From the NCBI GenBank assembly GCA_963793625.1, contig CAWCAT010000011.1, positions 248,001 through 312,000 on the forward strand: a stretch of 64,000 nucleotides of DNA, given 5' to 3'. Both the position numbers and the translations under genes were made by a program. Numbering within the stretch: the first letter of the stretch is position 1; each line of letters begins with the position of its first letter. The stretch comes from G963668605 sp963793625 (GTDB lineage: Bacteria; Acidobacteriota; Terriglobia; Bryobacterales; Bryobacteraceae). The notes beneath the pieces are model-generated. The model saw only the letters and a list, made by a program, of their open reading frames with translations. It was not told the origin of the DNA and made no database searches. Positions 28,001 to 37,154 of the stretch are shown piece by piece.

Positions 28001-30226
28001 CTACTGGACCCGCTCGATGTCGCGGATGCCCGATAGTCTTCGTATTGCGTTCTGCACACGTTCCAGTTGCTTCTTGTCTTTGATTTCCACAGTCATTTCG
28101 ATAATTGCGCCGTCGCCCCGCTTCTCATCCTGGCGTGCTTCGAATGTGCGGATGTTCGCACTCTCATCGAAGAGCACGGATGTGAGCTGGTTCAGCATCC
28201 CCGGACGGTCGTCCGTATAGACGATCATCTTCACCGGAAACGCCTCTGAGATGGCGCGCGCCCATTCAACATCGATCTTGCGCTCCACCTCGTACATCAG
28301 ATTCTGAACGTTCGGGCAGTTCGTCGAGTGTACAGCAACGCCTTTACCGCGCGTCACATATCCAACTATGCCTTCACCGCGGATCGGATTGCAGCACTTA
28401 GCGCGATAGACCATCAGATCGTCAATACCCTTGACCTTGATGACCAGTTCCCCGCCCGCCCTCTCGCCGTAGGGCACCGGGGTAGGTTGCGGCTTGACCG
28501 GCTCCGGCGTCTCGTCCTCGACTAGTTCCGGAGCAAGTTTCTGCAGAATCTGGCGTGCCGAAAACTTACCGTACCCGAGCGCGGCATGCAGGTCTTCCAC
28601 CTTGCTCACGCCGTAATCCGCCGTCACCTTTTCCCACTCGGCTTTCGTGATCCGGTTTAGATGTACACCAAAACGGCGTGCTTCCTTTTCGAGATACTTC
28701 TGTCCAATCTCGACCGCTTTGGCACGTTCGGTGGTATTGATGACGTGCTTGATCTTGTTGCGCGCGCGAGAGGTCTTGACAAGCGCCAGCCAGTCTTTGC
28801 TGGGCAGATGTCCTGGTTGCGTTAAGATCTCGACGACATCGCCGTTCTTAAGTCCATACTTCAGCGGGACAATGCGCCCGTTCACCTTCGCGCCGACGCA
28901 GGTCTGCCCGACATCGCTGTGAATCGCAAAAGCGAAATCGATCGGGGTGGCGTCACGCGGCAGCACAATCACTTTGCCGCGAGGCGTAAACGTGTAAACT
29001 TCTTCCGGATAGAGGTCCACCTTGAGGGTGGACATGAACTCCGTGGGATCGCGCATCTCGCGCTGCCACTCTACTAGCTGGCGGAGCCACGCCACACGCT
29101 GATCGTCGTCGCCGGAACCCCTTCGGCCCTCTTTATACTTCCAATGCGCCGCAATGCCCTCTTCAGCGATGCGGTGCATCTCTTCGGTGCGAATCTGCAC
29201 CTCAAATGCCTGGCCGCCCGGACCCATCACCGACGTGTGTAGTGACTGATAGAGATTGGGTCGCGGAATCGCAATGAAGTCCTTGATACGTCCGGGTATA
29301 GGGTGCCACTCATTGTGAATCACACCCAGTGCCGCGTAACAGTTCTTCACAGAGTCCGTGACGATGCGCAAAGCTAACAGGTCATAAACCTGATCAATTG
29401 CGATCTTCTGGCGCTTGAGCTTCAGGTAGATGGAATACGGGCGTTTGCGGCGGCCTTCGACGCGCGCGGGAATGCCCTCACTGGCCAACTTCGCTTCCAC
29501 CGTTTGCTTGATATGGAGCAGGAATTCGTCATTGGCGTGGCGCCGCGTGTCGATCGCCTCGCCGATTTCCTTGTACGCGCCGGGTTCGAGGTATAGGAAC
29601 GAGAGGTCTTCCAGTTCAGCGCGGATTTTGCCCATTCCGAGCCGATGCGCTACGGGAGCGTAAATCTCCAGCGTTTCCTGGGCAATGCGCTCCTGCCGTG
29701 TGCGGTCCAGACTCCCCAGCGTGCGCAGGTTATGCAAACGATCGGCGAGTTTCACCAGCACCACGCGAATGTCTGTCACCATCGCAAGCAGCATCTTGCG
29801 AACGCTCTCGGCCTGGCGCTCTTCGCGTGAGTAAAACTTCAGCTTGCTCAGCTTGGTGACGCCGTCGACACAGCGCGCCACCTCATCGCCAAAACTTTTC
29901 CGGATCTCATCGATCCCAACACCCGTATCCTCGACCACGTCGTGCAGCAGCGCGGTCTCAAGGCACACCATGTCCATCTGGCTTTCGGCCAGCAGCATTG
30001 CAACCTGGATGGGATGGAAAATATAGGGCTCGCCGGAAACACGCTTTTGGACAGCATGGCGATCGGCCGAGAATTCGTAGGCTTTCCGCAGTGCTGAGAG
30101 GTCTTCGTTGGGGCGAAATTCCCGCACCTTGGCTTCGAGCGCAAGATAGGCTCTTTCGGCTTCCGGGAAAGCCCCGTTCTTCCCCGAGAACTCGGGATTG
30201 ATGGCCTGAGCCGGCTCTGTAGGCAT
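28001..30226 (-). CDS. rel: Bifunctional (p)ppGpp synthetase/hydrolase (RelA/SpoT)
   Basis: 741 residues from ATG 30226. HD hydrolase with HPIQVAML and LLHDVVEDTG (HDxxED), synthetase domain with RIVTDSVKNCYAALGVIH and RPNLYQSLHTSV, TGS domain from about residue 420 (VYTFTPRGKVIVLPRDATP), a zinc-finger/helical part with AKCCNPIRGEGIVGY and a C-terminal ACT domain. Both active sites look complete, so it should make and degrade (p)ppGpp. A TATAAT promoter and a strong leader hairpin lie upstream. Confidence 0.93.
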   Translation of the reverse strand: MPTEPAQAINPEFSGKNGAFPEAERAYLALEAKVREFRPNEDLSALRKAYEFSADRHAVQKRVSGEPYIFHPIQVAMLLAESQMDMVCLETALLHDVVEDTGVGIDEIRKSFGDEVARCVDGVTKLSKLKFYSREERQAESVRKMLLAMVTDIRVVLVKLADRLHNLRTLGSLDRTRQERIAQETLEIYAPVAHRLGMGKIRAELEDLSFLYLEPGAYKEIGEAIDTRRHANDEFLLHIKQTVEAKLASEGIPARVEGRRKRPYSIYLKLKRQKIAIDQVYDLLALRIVTDSVKNCYAALGVIHNEWHPIPGRIKDFIAIPRPNLYQSLHTSVMGPGGQAFEVQIRTEEMHRIAEEGIAAHWKYKEGRRGSGDDDQRVAWLRQLVEWQREMRDPTEFMSTLKVDLYPEEVYTFTPRGKVIVLPRDATPIDFAFAIHSDVGQTCVGAKVNGRIVPLKYGLKNGDVVEILTQPGHLPSKDWLALVKTSRARNKIKHVINTTERAKAVEIGQKYLEKEARRFGVHLNRITKAEWEKVTADYGVSKVEDLHAALGYGKFSARQILQKLAPELVEDETPEPVKPQPTPVPYGERAGGELVIKVKGIDDLMVYRAKCCNPIRGEGIVGYVTRGKGVAVHSTNCPNVQNLMYEVERKIDVEWARAISEAFPVKMIVYTDDRPGMLNQLTSVLFDESANIRTFEARQDEKRGDGAIIEMTVEIKDKKQLERVQNAIRRLSGIRDIERVQ

Positions 30227-30237
30227 GAGAGACACGA

Positions 30238-30260
30238 CGGGCGGCCTCACGGGCCGCCCG
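30238..30260 (-). repeat. GC-rich hairpin in the rel leader
   Basis: CGGGCGGCC (30238-30246) and GGCCGCCCG (30252-30260) form a perfect 9-bp stem with a 5-base loop. It sits between the rel promoter and the rel ATG, 12 bases before the start codon. No U-run follows, so it may regulate translation or be the end of the upstream lipoprotein transcript. Confidence 0.6.
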
Positions 30261-30269
30261 TACAATTCA

Positions 30270-30298
30270 ATTATAACTGGTAATGCGGCGCAGTCAGA
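30270..30298 (-). promoter_or_regulatory. Sigma-70 type promoter of rel
   Basis: On the minus strand TCTGAC (30298-30293), 17 bases, then a perfect TATAAT (30275-30270). Transcription would start near 30263, right at the base of the leader hairpin. It lets rel be expressed apart from the Ton operon upstream. Confidence 0.55.
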
Positions 30299-30318
30299 AA
30301 TCCGACCGGATGATCGAA

Positions 30319-31131
30319 TTACTTCTTTTCCTGGACGATGCCGGCACCAGGCCCCTGAGCTGCCTTCAATGCCTTAGCCTTCTTGGTATCCAGGGTACGC
30401 TGAACCCACTGGTCGGCTGCCTCGGTTTCCTTCTTATAGGCGTCCGTGGAGTCCATCAGGTCAGCTTTTTCGCGGTGCAGAAGGTTGAGGTAGGCCATCG
30501 CGTCGTCGTACTCCTTGTCGATCGCGACTGCATTGTCGAGGTATTTGATACCTTCGTCAATCCCAGCCATGTTCTTCGCCGCGAGAGCTTCACGCGTCTT
30601 CTTTTCCTTCAGCGGACCGGGATCTTCCGGCTTCATGCCCATCTTGGCACGCGCTTCCATACGATCCTGATACGCACGCGTCCACGCAATAACGCCCAGA
30701 GTGTAGAATGCTTCTTTGTTCTGCGGATCGACTGCGACGAGCTTGGAGTACCAATCCTTCGCTTCATCCATCTTTTTCTGATTGAAGTGAAGCAATGCGA
30801 TTGAGGCCATCGCGATCGAGTTCTTCGGCTCCTGATCGAGCACCTGTTTGAACTGGTCGTAAGCGGCCTGCGCCATCTTCGAATTCTCAGGCGAGTCCGC
30901 ACCCGGGATGTACTGGATCATGTAGGACGTTGCCAGATACAGCTTGGCGTTGATGTTCGTCGGGTCCAGGTCGATCGCGGTCTTGAAGTGATCGGTAGCT
31001 TCCTGGTACTTCGCATTCTTGTAAGCTTGAACACCCTTGTTCAAGTGATCGCGGGACTTAAGCTTGTCGCAGCCGGTCGTGAGAAATGCGAATACAAGGA
31101 CAACTAATGAGATGATGAGTTTGCGATTCAT
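30319..31131 (-). CDS. TPR-repeat lipoprotein at the end of the Ton operon
   Basis: 270 residues. Signal peptide ends in lipobox LTTGC (Cys21). Helical repeats of TPR type run from LNKGVQAYKNAKYQEATDHF through AYDQFKQVLDQEPKNSIAMA and WYSKLVAVDPQNKEAFYTLG. The C-terminus is Lys-rich. It follows exbD by 18 bases, so it probably assists the tonB-exbB-exbD-exbD complex or outer-membrane assembly at the inner face of the outer membrane. No defined role in known Ton systems. Confidence 0.82.
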   Translation of the reverse strand: MNRKLIISLVVLVFAFLTTGCDKLKSRDHLNKGVQAYKNAKYQEATDHFKTAIDLDPTNINAKLYLATSYMIQYIPGADSPENSKMAQAAYDQFKQVLDQEPKNSIAMASIALLHFNQKKMDEAKDWYSKLVAVDPQNKEAFYTLGVIAWTRAYQDRMEARAKMGMKPEDPGPLKEKKTREALAAKNMAGIDEGIKYLDNAVAIDKEYDDAMAYLNLLHREKADLMDSTDAYKKETEAADQWVQRTLDTKKAKALKAAQGPGAGIVQEKK

Positions 31132-31149
31132 ATGAGCTCTTGACCTCGC

Positions 31150-31577
31150 CTACTGGCCTGATTTCACCTTTGGAGTCATCAGTCCGACCTTGTCGAGACC
31201 GGCACCCTTCGCGATGTCGATGGCGCGCGCCACAACCTGGTACTCCAGGTCCGGATCGCCGTCCACAAACACAACGCGTTCTGCACGCGTCTTGAAGATC
31301 TCTTCCAGGCGCTTTCCGAGGCGGCTCTCGTCCATCGGTTCGGTGTTCAGCATCATCGACTTGTCTTTGTTGATGATGATGACCACGGTACGGTTGTTCG
31401 CCTCGTCGGCTGCTGGTTCGGTGGCGGAGGTTGGGGTACCAGCGTCTCGAGACCGTGCGGCGTCATCGGCGTGATGACCATGAAGATGATCAACAATACA
31501 AGAAGAATGTCGATCATCGGGGTCATATTAATGTCGGATCGAGGTCCTCCACCGGACCCGCCAACTGCCATGCTCAT
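31150..31577 (-). CDS. exbD: ExbD/TolR biopolymer transport protein (second copy), one frame break
   Basis: One membrane helix with the essential Asp: SDINMTPMIDILLVLLIIFM, where Asp24 is the proton-pathway residue. The periplasmic domain is rejoined after a break near 31410-31435 (a proline-rich LVPQPPPPNQQP segment runs into NNRTVVIIINKDKSM) and ends GLDKVGLMTPKVKSG. It works with ExbB to power TonB. Two ExbD genes in tandem are common in Myxococcota and acidobacterial Ton operons. Confidence 0.88.
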
Positions 31578-31622
31578 AAAATTGCTCCTTTTCTGCTACA
31601 CGCCCTTGAGGACCATGAGTAC

Positions 31623-32072
31623 CTACCCGGCGGGCGTCGTCGCTACCGGCTTGCTCTCTCTATCCTTGTTCTCTTCCGTGAGCAGACCGAGTTGGTCCAC
31701 CCCGGCTGCGCGAAGGTTGTCGATGCACTCTACTACCCGCTCGTAGCGGGCGCGTGCGTCGCTCTTCACATATACCGTCTTGTCGAGGCGGTTCGTCAGC
31801 AGATCCTTCACCTTTTGCGGCAACTGATCCGGTGCGGTTACGTTGCTGCCCAGGTACGTGCGCCCGTCGCGTGTAACGGCCACAACCACCGCGTCTTCTT
31901 TGTCGGCATTCGCCATGGCGATCGGGTTCTTTGCCTTCACCATGTCTACGCTGACACCCTTGGAAAGCATGGGCGTGATGACCATGAAGATGATCAGCAT
32001 CACCAGCATCACATCCACCATGGGCGTAACGTTAATGTCCGCCACGGGCCCTATTACGGCTCTCTTCAGCAT
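31623..32072 (-). CDS. exbD: ExbD/TolR biopolymer transport protein (first copy)
   Basis: 149 residues, intact. ADINVTPMVDVMLVMLIIFM contains the membrane Asp needed for proton use; the periplasmic domain ends in NLRAAGVDQLGLLTEE, followed by a charged tail. It is more than 30 residues of linker longer than the second copy. Located between exbB and the second exbD, so both ExbD proteins could form a heterodimer inside one ExbB pentamer. Confidence 0.9.
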   Translation of the reverse strand: MLKRAVIGPVADINVTPMVDVMLVMLIIFMVITPMLSKGVSVDMVKAKNPIAMANADKEDAVVVAVTRDGRTYLGSNVTAPDQLPQKVKDLLTNRLDKTVYVKSDARARYERVVECIDNLRAAGVDQLGLLTEENKDRESKPVATTPAG

Positions 32073-32109
32073 TGCTTCTCTCCTTGTCTCCCGCTAAGCA
32101 GTTCCGGCA

Positions 32110-32135
32110 GGCTGGCGAAGTGTACTTCGCCAGCC
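32110..32135 (-). repeat. Perfect hairpin between exbB and exbD
   Basis: GGCTGGCGAAGT and ACTTCGCCAGCC are exact inverse complements separated by two bases, in practice a 10-bp stem with a six-base loop. No U-run follows on the minus strand. Inside an operon such a hairpin usually protects the upstream mRNA end and sets different levels of ExbB and ExbD. Confidence 0.6.
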
Positions 32136-32180
32136 CTGGCCGGCTTCAACTCGCCGGATCAACGATTGTCTGACTTCCGA

Positions 32181-32910
32181 CTACCTGTTTGCTTTCGCAG
32201 CAGTGCGCTTCAGGAAGTAGTCGATCAGTTCGGAACTGGAGTTACCCATCTCGACGTCAAAGGCTTCAATCTTATTCGTGAAGTAGTTGAACATCCAGAC
32301 GGCGGGGACGGCCACGAACAGACCGATAGCGGTCGTAACCAGAGCTTCCGAAATACCGCCGGCCACTGCGCCGAGTCCCGTTCCCTTTTCAGTCGCGATG
32401 CCCTTGAACGCGTTGATGATGCCAACGACCGTTCCGAACAGTCCCACGAACGGTGCCGTGGATCCGATCGTCGCCAGACCGCTGACGCCGCGCTTCAGTT
32501 CGGCATGCACGATCGCTTCGGCGCGTTCGAGCGCGCGCTTGGAAGCTTCAATCTCTTCACCTGGGATTTCCGAGCTCAACTTGGTGCGCGCGGAATTCCT
32601 GCAGTCCGGCCACAACGACCTTGGCCAGATGGCTCTTCTTGTAACGGTCAGCGATCTTGATCGCTTCATCCAGCTTGCCTTCACGGAGTGCGCCGGCAAC
32701 TGCGGGCGCGAACTGCCGCGACTGCTTGCGTGCGCCGTTATAGGCGATCAAGCGATCAATCATGATACCGATCGACCACGCCGACATGATAAACATCGTG
32801 ATAACGACGAGTTTGGCGAGCAAACCCATCTGATTCCACATGGAGACGGCGTCGAAAGCTACGGCTTCCTGGAACAACAGAAAAGCCCATACTTGCGTCT
32901 GCATTAGCAT
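32181..32910 (-). CDS. exbB: ExbB/TolQ/MotA-type proton channel protein, one frame break
   Basis: About 242 codons. The N-terminal helix around KLVVITMFIMSAWSIGIMID is followed by the cytoplasmic part, then GLATIGSTAPFVGLFGTVVG and AVAGGISEALVTTAIGLFVA, the two conserved channel helices with the Thr/Gly pattern of ExbB. A base change near 32590 separates AKVVVAGLQEFRA from the next frame (SSEIPGEEIEASKRALERA). Partner of the two ExbD proteins. Confidence 0.88.
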
Positions 32911-32959
32911 TGTTTCTTCTCCTGCGAGTTGAGTTATAGTCTTTTACTACATCTTTTGA

Positions 32960-32997
32960 GGCGGGGTCGATCCTTCTTGCGAATGAGCGGCCCCGCC
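32960..32997 (-). repeat. Hairpin between tonB and exbB
   Basis: GGCGGGGTCG (32960-32969) pairs with CGGCCCCGCC (32988-32997), ten pairs with one G-U. It lies between tonB and exbB on the transcribed minus strand with no U-run, so it is more likely a processing or stabilising element than a terminator. Confidence 0.5.
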
Positions 32998-33001
32998 CGG
33001 G

Positions 33002-33774
33002 TTACTGACTTAACGTAAAGTTCACGTCAATTTGCGTAACAACTTCCACCGGCTCTCCATTGAGAAGCGTCGGTTGATAGATCCACTGGCGTACTGCTTC
33101 CGTTGCTGATGGAACCAGCAGCGGATGTCCGCTAACCAGTGTCAGGTTCTGAATGGCGCCGTCGCGGCCGATAATTGCCGTAAACCGCACTGTTCCCTGA
33201 ATTCTTGCCTGCTTCGCCAGCGGGGGGTAAACAGGTTTCGGCTGCTTAACCAACTTCGCCGACTGCACATTGCCGCCGACGCGGATGCGCTGCACTTCCT
33301 TCGGCTTCTCCACTCCTTCACCGGAGGAGGAGGCGGAGGCGGAGGCGCTGCCGTCGGAACGGATCCAATGATACCGCCGAGGACGCCACCCGATGTCCCA
33401 CCCGGGACGCCGCCCGGCACACCACCAACTACACCCACGCCACCAGACATTGCCGGCGGCAGTTCCTCTTCGCGGATCATGGCGATTTCTTTCGGAATCG
33501 ACTTGGGCGCCATCAGACGGCCGGCGTCAAACTGGCGAGGAATTACCTTCGCCACTTTCACGGGAGCCGAAGCTGCTGGAGGCGGAGGAGGGGGAGGAGG
33601 AGGAGGCGGCGCTACCAGAAAGCTGGTCAGCGTGCCCTTGGGCAGTACTTCAGTCCAAATCAGCGGAACCAGTACCAACAATCCAATCATTAACATCTGG
33701 ATGCCGAAGGACAATGCTACTGTCCACGGCTTATTGGTCTTGCCTGTTCCCTCTACGAAGGTTTGTTCAAACAT
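33002..33774 (-). CDS. tonB: TonB protein with long polyproline runs, one frame break
   Basis: About 257 codons. N-terminal cytoplasmic stub, one membrane helix (FGIQMLMIGLLVLVPLIW), a run of 11 Pro after SFLVA, a second run of 8 Pro after TAA, Gly/Val spacer between, and a TonB domain (KQPKPVYPPLAKQARIQG, RQWIYQPTLLNGEPVEV). The frame changes near 33312, just after the second Pro run, where MEKPKEVQRIRVGG is read in the next frame. First gene of the tonB-exbB-exbD-exbD-lipoprotein operon. The Pro runs should need EF-P for translation. Confidence 0.87.
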
Positions 33775-33858
33775 GACTTTTTAACCTTTCCTCGCCGACA
33801 ACCATATAGACCCCGGAACACCGCTCATTGTTCCCGAATCGCAGGTTGCGTTTCCGGT

Positions 33859-35073
33859 TTATTTGACCGGATTTATCGAATTTCTCCGAACTTCTTTCGA
33901 CGTCGCTGCCGAACCCGACTTGCGCTTGTCCATGAAGTCCTGCCAGAACACTAGAATCGGACTTGCTACAAAGATCGAGGAGTACGTCCCAATCAAGATA
34001 CCAACAACTAAGGCGAATGCGAAGCCGTTTAAGACCGGCCCACCGAAAATCAGCAAAGCCAGTGCCGTCAGAAACGTTAATCCCGATGTCAGAATCGTTC
34101 GGCTCAAGGTCTGGTTCACGCTCATGTTAATAAGTGAGCCCAGCTTCTCTCGCCGCATCAGCTTCAGGTTCTCGCGAATACGGTCAAACACAACGATGGT
34201 GTCGTTCATCGAATAGCCAACCAACGTGAGCAAGGCGGCCACCACCGTCAAAGAGATTTCCTTATCGAAAATCGAAAACAATCCGATCGTGATCACGGTG
34301 TCATGGATGACCGCGACCACGGCAGCCACGCCATAGATCCACTCAAATCGGAATGCAATATACACCAACATTCCCGCCAATGCAAACAGAGTCGCTTTGA
34401 TCGCCTGCCAGCGCAGTTCCGCTCCCACCTTCGGCCCGACGACTTCCACACTGCGGATCGCAAATGGAGATGCCGTCAATTCCTGCTTCAACACGCTCAG
34501 AATCGAGGGATTCACACCCGGCACGGAAGCGAGTTCATCAACGCTCTTCACCAGCCCCGAGCGGGGCGGCGTATCGCGGAAAGTAAAGATCGCCTTCACC
34601 AGAGTCGCGTAATTGATCGTCGGACAGAGAGACGCCGCCGCGCTGAAGCGGATCACGCAACCGGTCGGCAACCGCAGCCTGACCAGTGTTGTTGATGTCG
34701 AGTTTGCCGGCTTCCTGCTGCTTGCCCACCGTTGCTAGGCCAGCGTGCTCGCAACAGTCGCGCGCTCCTGATCCAGCGCCTTCTCGTCGCGTACTTCGGT
34801 GCCGATCATCAGTTCGTTCACGCCACTCGTAATGGGCTGAACGCTGATTTCACCGGCGATCTTGGATGCGAGGGTGGATCGGATCTGGGCTACTGGAGGG
34901 GCGGAGGCGAACTTGACATACATCAGGGTTCCACCCTTGAAGTCAATGCCGTAGGATGGTCCTCCTTTTATAGCAAGACTGCCCAGGCCTGCGACCGTAA
35001 GCACCAGCGAAGCGATAATGAAGGGCCACTTCTTGCCCAGAAAGTCGAAATGCGTGTCTCTGAATAATTCCAT
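33859..35073 (-). CDS. secF: Protein translocase subunit SecF, two frame breaks
   Basis: SecF of about 404 codons. The N-terminal helix and SYGIDFKGGTLMYVKF are in the first frame, GKLDINNTGQAAVADRL in the second, and the body (SVEVVGPKVGAELRWQAIKA, FDRIRENLKLMRR, NQTLSRTILTSGLTFL, FGGPVLNGFAFALVVG) in the third. Breaks are near 34735 and 34612-34617 (an extra T in CAATTA). SecDF pulls exported proteins through the periplasmic side with the proton gradient. Follows secD, the standard order. Confidence 0.92.
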
Positions 35074-35160
35074 GCGACGCTTGTGCCGGTGGCTAAGTTG
35101 ACTTAGACACCAACCTCCGTGATTCAGTTCCCGTTTCGGCCCAAAAATTTTGTATTTGGG

Positions 35161-36781
35161 TCAGATACTCAGAGTCGTCAACTGGCGTTTGCCGGACAAC
35201 TCGTAATCAAATATTACTTTCGATACAAAAACGGCCGTAAACAAGTTGGCGATCAGACCGATCACCAGCGTAACCGCGAACCCCTTCACCGGGCCGGAGC
35301 CGAAGATGAACAGGAACGCGCACGACACAACCGTCGTAACGTGAGTATCGATGATTGTCAAAAATGCTTTGCTGAAACCGGCGTCCACGGCAGCTACTAC
35401 CGCTTTGCCGGACCGCAACTCTTCGCGAATTCTCTCAAAGATCAGAACGTTGCTATCCACCGCCATACCGATCGTCAGGATGATTCCCGCGATTCCCGGC
35501 AGCGTCAGCGTAGCTTCGAAGTACGCCAGCGCTGCGATCAGAATGACCGCATTCAAAAACAGCGCCAGCGTGGCGTTGATGCCGGCTGCGCTTGTAGTAG
35601 ATCAGCATCACGAACACCACAGCAGCCAGACCAACGATGCCGGCGATGATACCCTGCCGGACCGAGTCCGATCCCAGCGATGGTCCAACCGTCCGCTCTT
35701 CGAGCGGCGTGATGCTGGCAGGCAGCGAACCCGCGCGCAGATTCAGCGCCAGATCCGAGGCTTCCTGCTGTGATGCGGCGCCCGTGATGCGGCCCTGGTC
35801 TTCAATTCTGTTCTGGATAGTCGGCGCGCTCAGGACCTGATTGTCAAGAACGATCGCCAGACGGTTACCGATGTTGGTTTCCGTGAACTTACCGAAGCGC
35901 CGGGCTGCGTCCTGGGTCAGCACGAAACTGGTCTCCCAACGACCCATTTCGCCCTGCTGCGGCCGCGCATCGCGCAGATCGCGACCAGTAATGGCCGGAG
36001 TGCGATTCACCAGATACCACGAATCTGTCGTATCTCCGCGCGCGTGCACCGCGCACCCACTTTGTATTCAGAGGAAGTACGCCGCCGTGCTTGGCCAGAC
36101 CTTGCTCCTGTGTGCGAGAAGGGGCCGTCTTTGACTTCGTACAGTTCCAGCATCGCCGTCGTCTGCAGAATCTGCTTGATGCGGCCTGGATCATCCACGC
36201 CGGGCAGCTCCACAAGAATTTCGGCTTCCGCATCTGCGCGGCCGCGAGGACGAACCGACGTTTCCGCCAGGCCCAATCCGTCGATCTTGCGGCCAATCGT
36301 GTGAATAGTCTGCGTGACCGTGTCCTGCTTCAACTTCAGGGACTCGGTCGGCTTCATATTCAACTTGTAGTCCGTTGAATTAACGCCCGTCAGAACCCAG
36401 GCCGGGATGCGATCGCTAACCGCCGTGCGGAAGTTGCCAGCCTTGAGAGGTGGCACGCCCTTGATATTGATTTGGATCTGATCGGCATCGTTAAGCGACT
36501 GCGGATCGTTCCGGTCAATTGAGGCGTACTCGATGCCGTTCTTGTTCAGGTCTTCTTTCAGGCGCTCGATGATCTGGTCCGCTTCCGCCTTGAAAGCGTC
36601 CTGAACTTCTACGCGCAGCACAAGGTGGCTGCCGCCCTTCAAGATCGAGGCCCAAACGGATGTTCTTCTGGAGATTGGCGACCAGCTCAGCTTTTGACTT
36701 GGGGATGCCGATAATTCCGTAGATGCACGCCAGCAGGGTCGCGACGATGATGAGGGTCTTGATGGTCAGATTTCTTTGCAT
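35161..36781 (-). CDS. secD: Protein translocase subunit SecD, at least four frame breaks
   Basis: SecD of about 540 codons. Starts MQRNLTIKTLIIVATLLA; LGLDLKGGSHLVLRVEV, the P1 domain with VTQTIHTIGRKIDGLGLAE and ILVELPGVDDPGRIKQIL, the region SFVLTQDAARRFGKFTE, SLPASITPLEERTVGPSLG, and helices ending TLPGIAGIILTIGMAVDSN and VLIFERIREELR are spread over the frames. Breaks are near 36640, 36110, 36040 and 35595. Loss of SecD is very harmful in bacteria, so these breaks argue for sequence error. Confidence 0.92.
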
Positions 36782-36808
36782 GGGACGATCTTCCGAATGG
36801 GATCTTTC

Positions 36809-37123
36809 CTACTTCTTGATGTCATCCGAGAGCCGGCCGGAAACCGCACTGCGGAGGAACTGGATCTTGATATTGTCGGGCTTCACCCGCAACACCAGAC
36901 TATCACCTTCCATACTCACGATGCTTCCAACAATCCCGCCACTTGTCGTAACTACATCGCCATTCTTCAACTCGCCCAGCATCTTCTGCAGCTGTTTCTT
37001 CTGTCGTTGCATCGGCATAAAGAGAAGAAAGTAGAAGATTCCGAAAATAAGGAGTACGGGCAGGAAACCCAGGATCGGGTTGGAGGCGGCAGGATTCTGC
37101 TGCAACAAGAAGTTAAAAAGCAC
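36809..37123 (-). CDS. yajC: Preprotein translocase accessory subunit YajC
   Basis: 104 residues, intact. One membrane helix (FLPVLLIFGIFYFLLFMPM) and the YajC core RQKKQLQKMLGELKNGDVVT, followed by TSGGIVGSI. Member of the SecDF-YajC complex. The gene lies between tgt and secD, a gene order shared by very many bacteria, 27 bases before secD. Confidence 0.93.
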   Translation of the reverse strand: MLFNFLLQQNPAASNPILGFLPVLLIFGIFYFLLFMPMQRQKKQLQKMLGELKNGDVVTTSGGIVGSIVSMEGDSLVLRVKPDNIKIQFLRSAVSGRLSDDIKK

Positions 37124-37154
37124 CTTTTACCTCAAGCCTGATTGAAACGGAACA

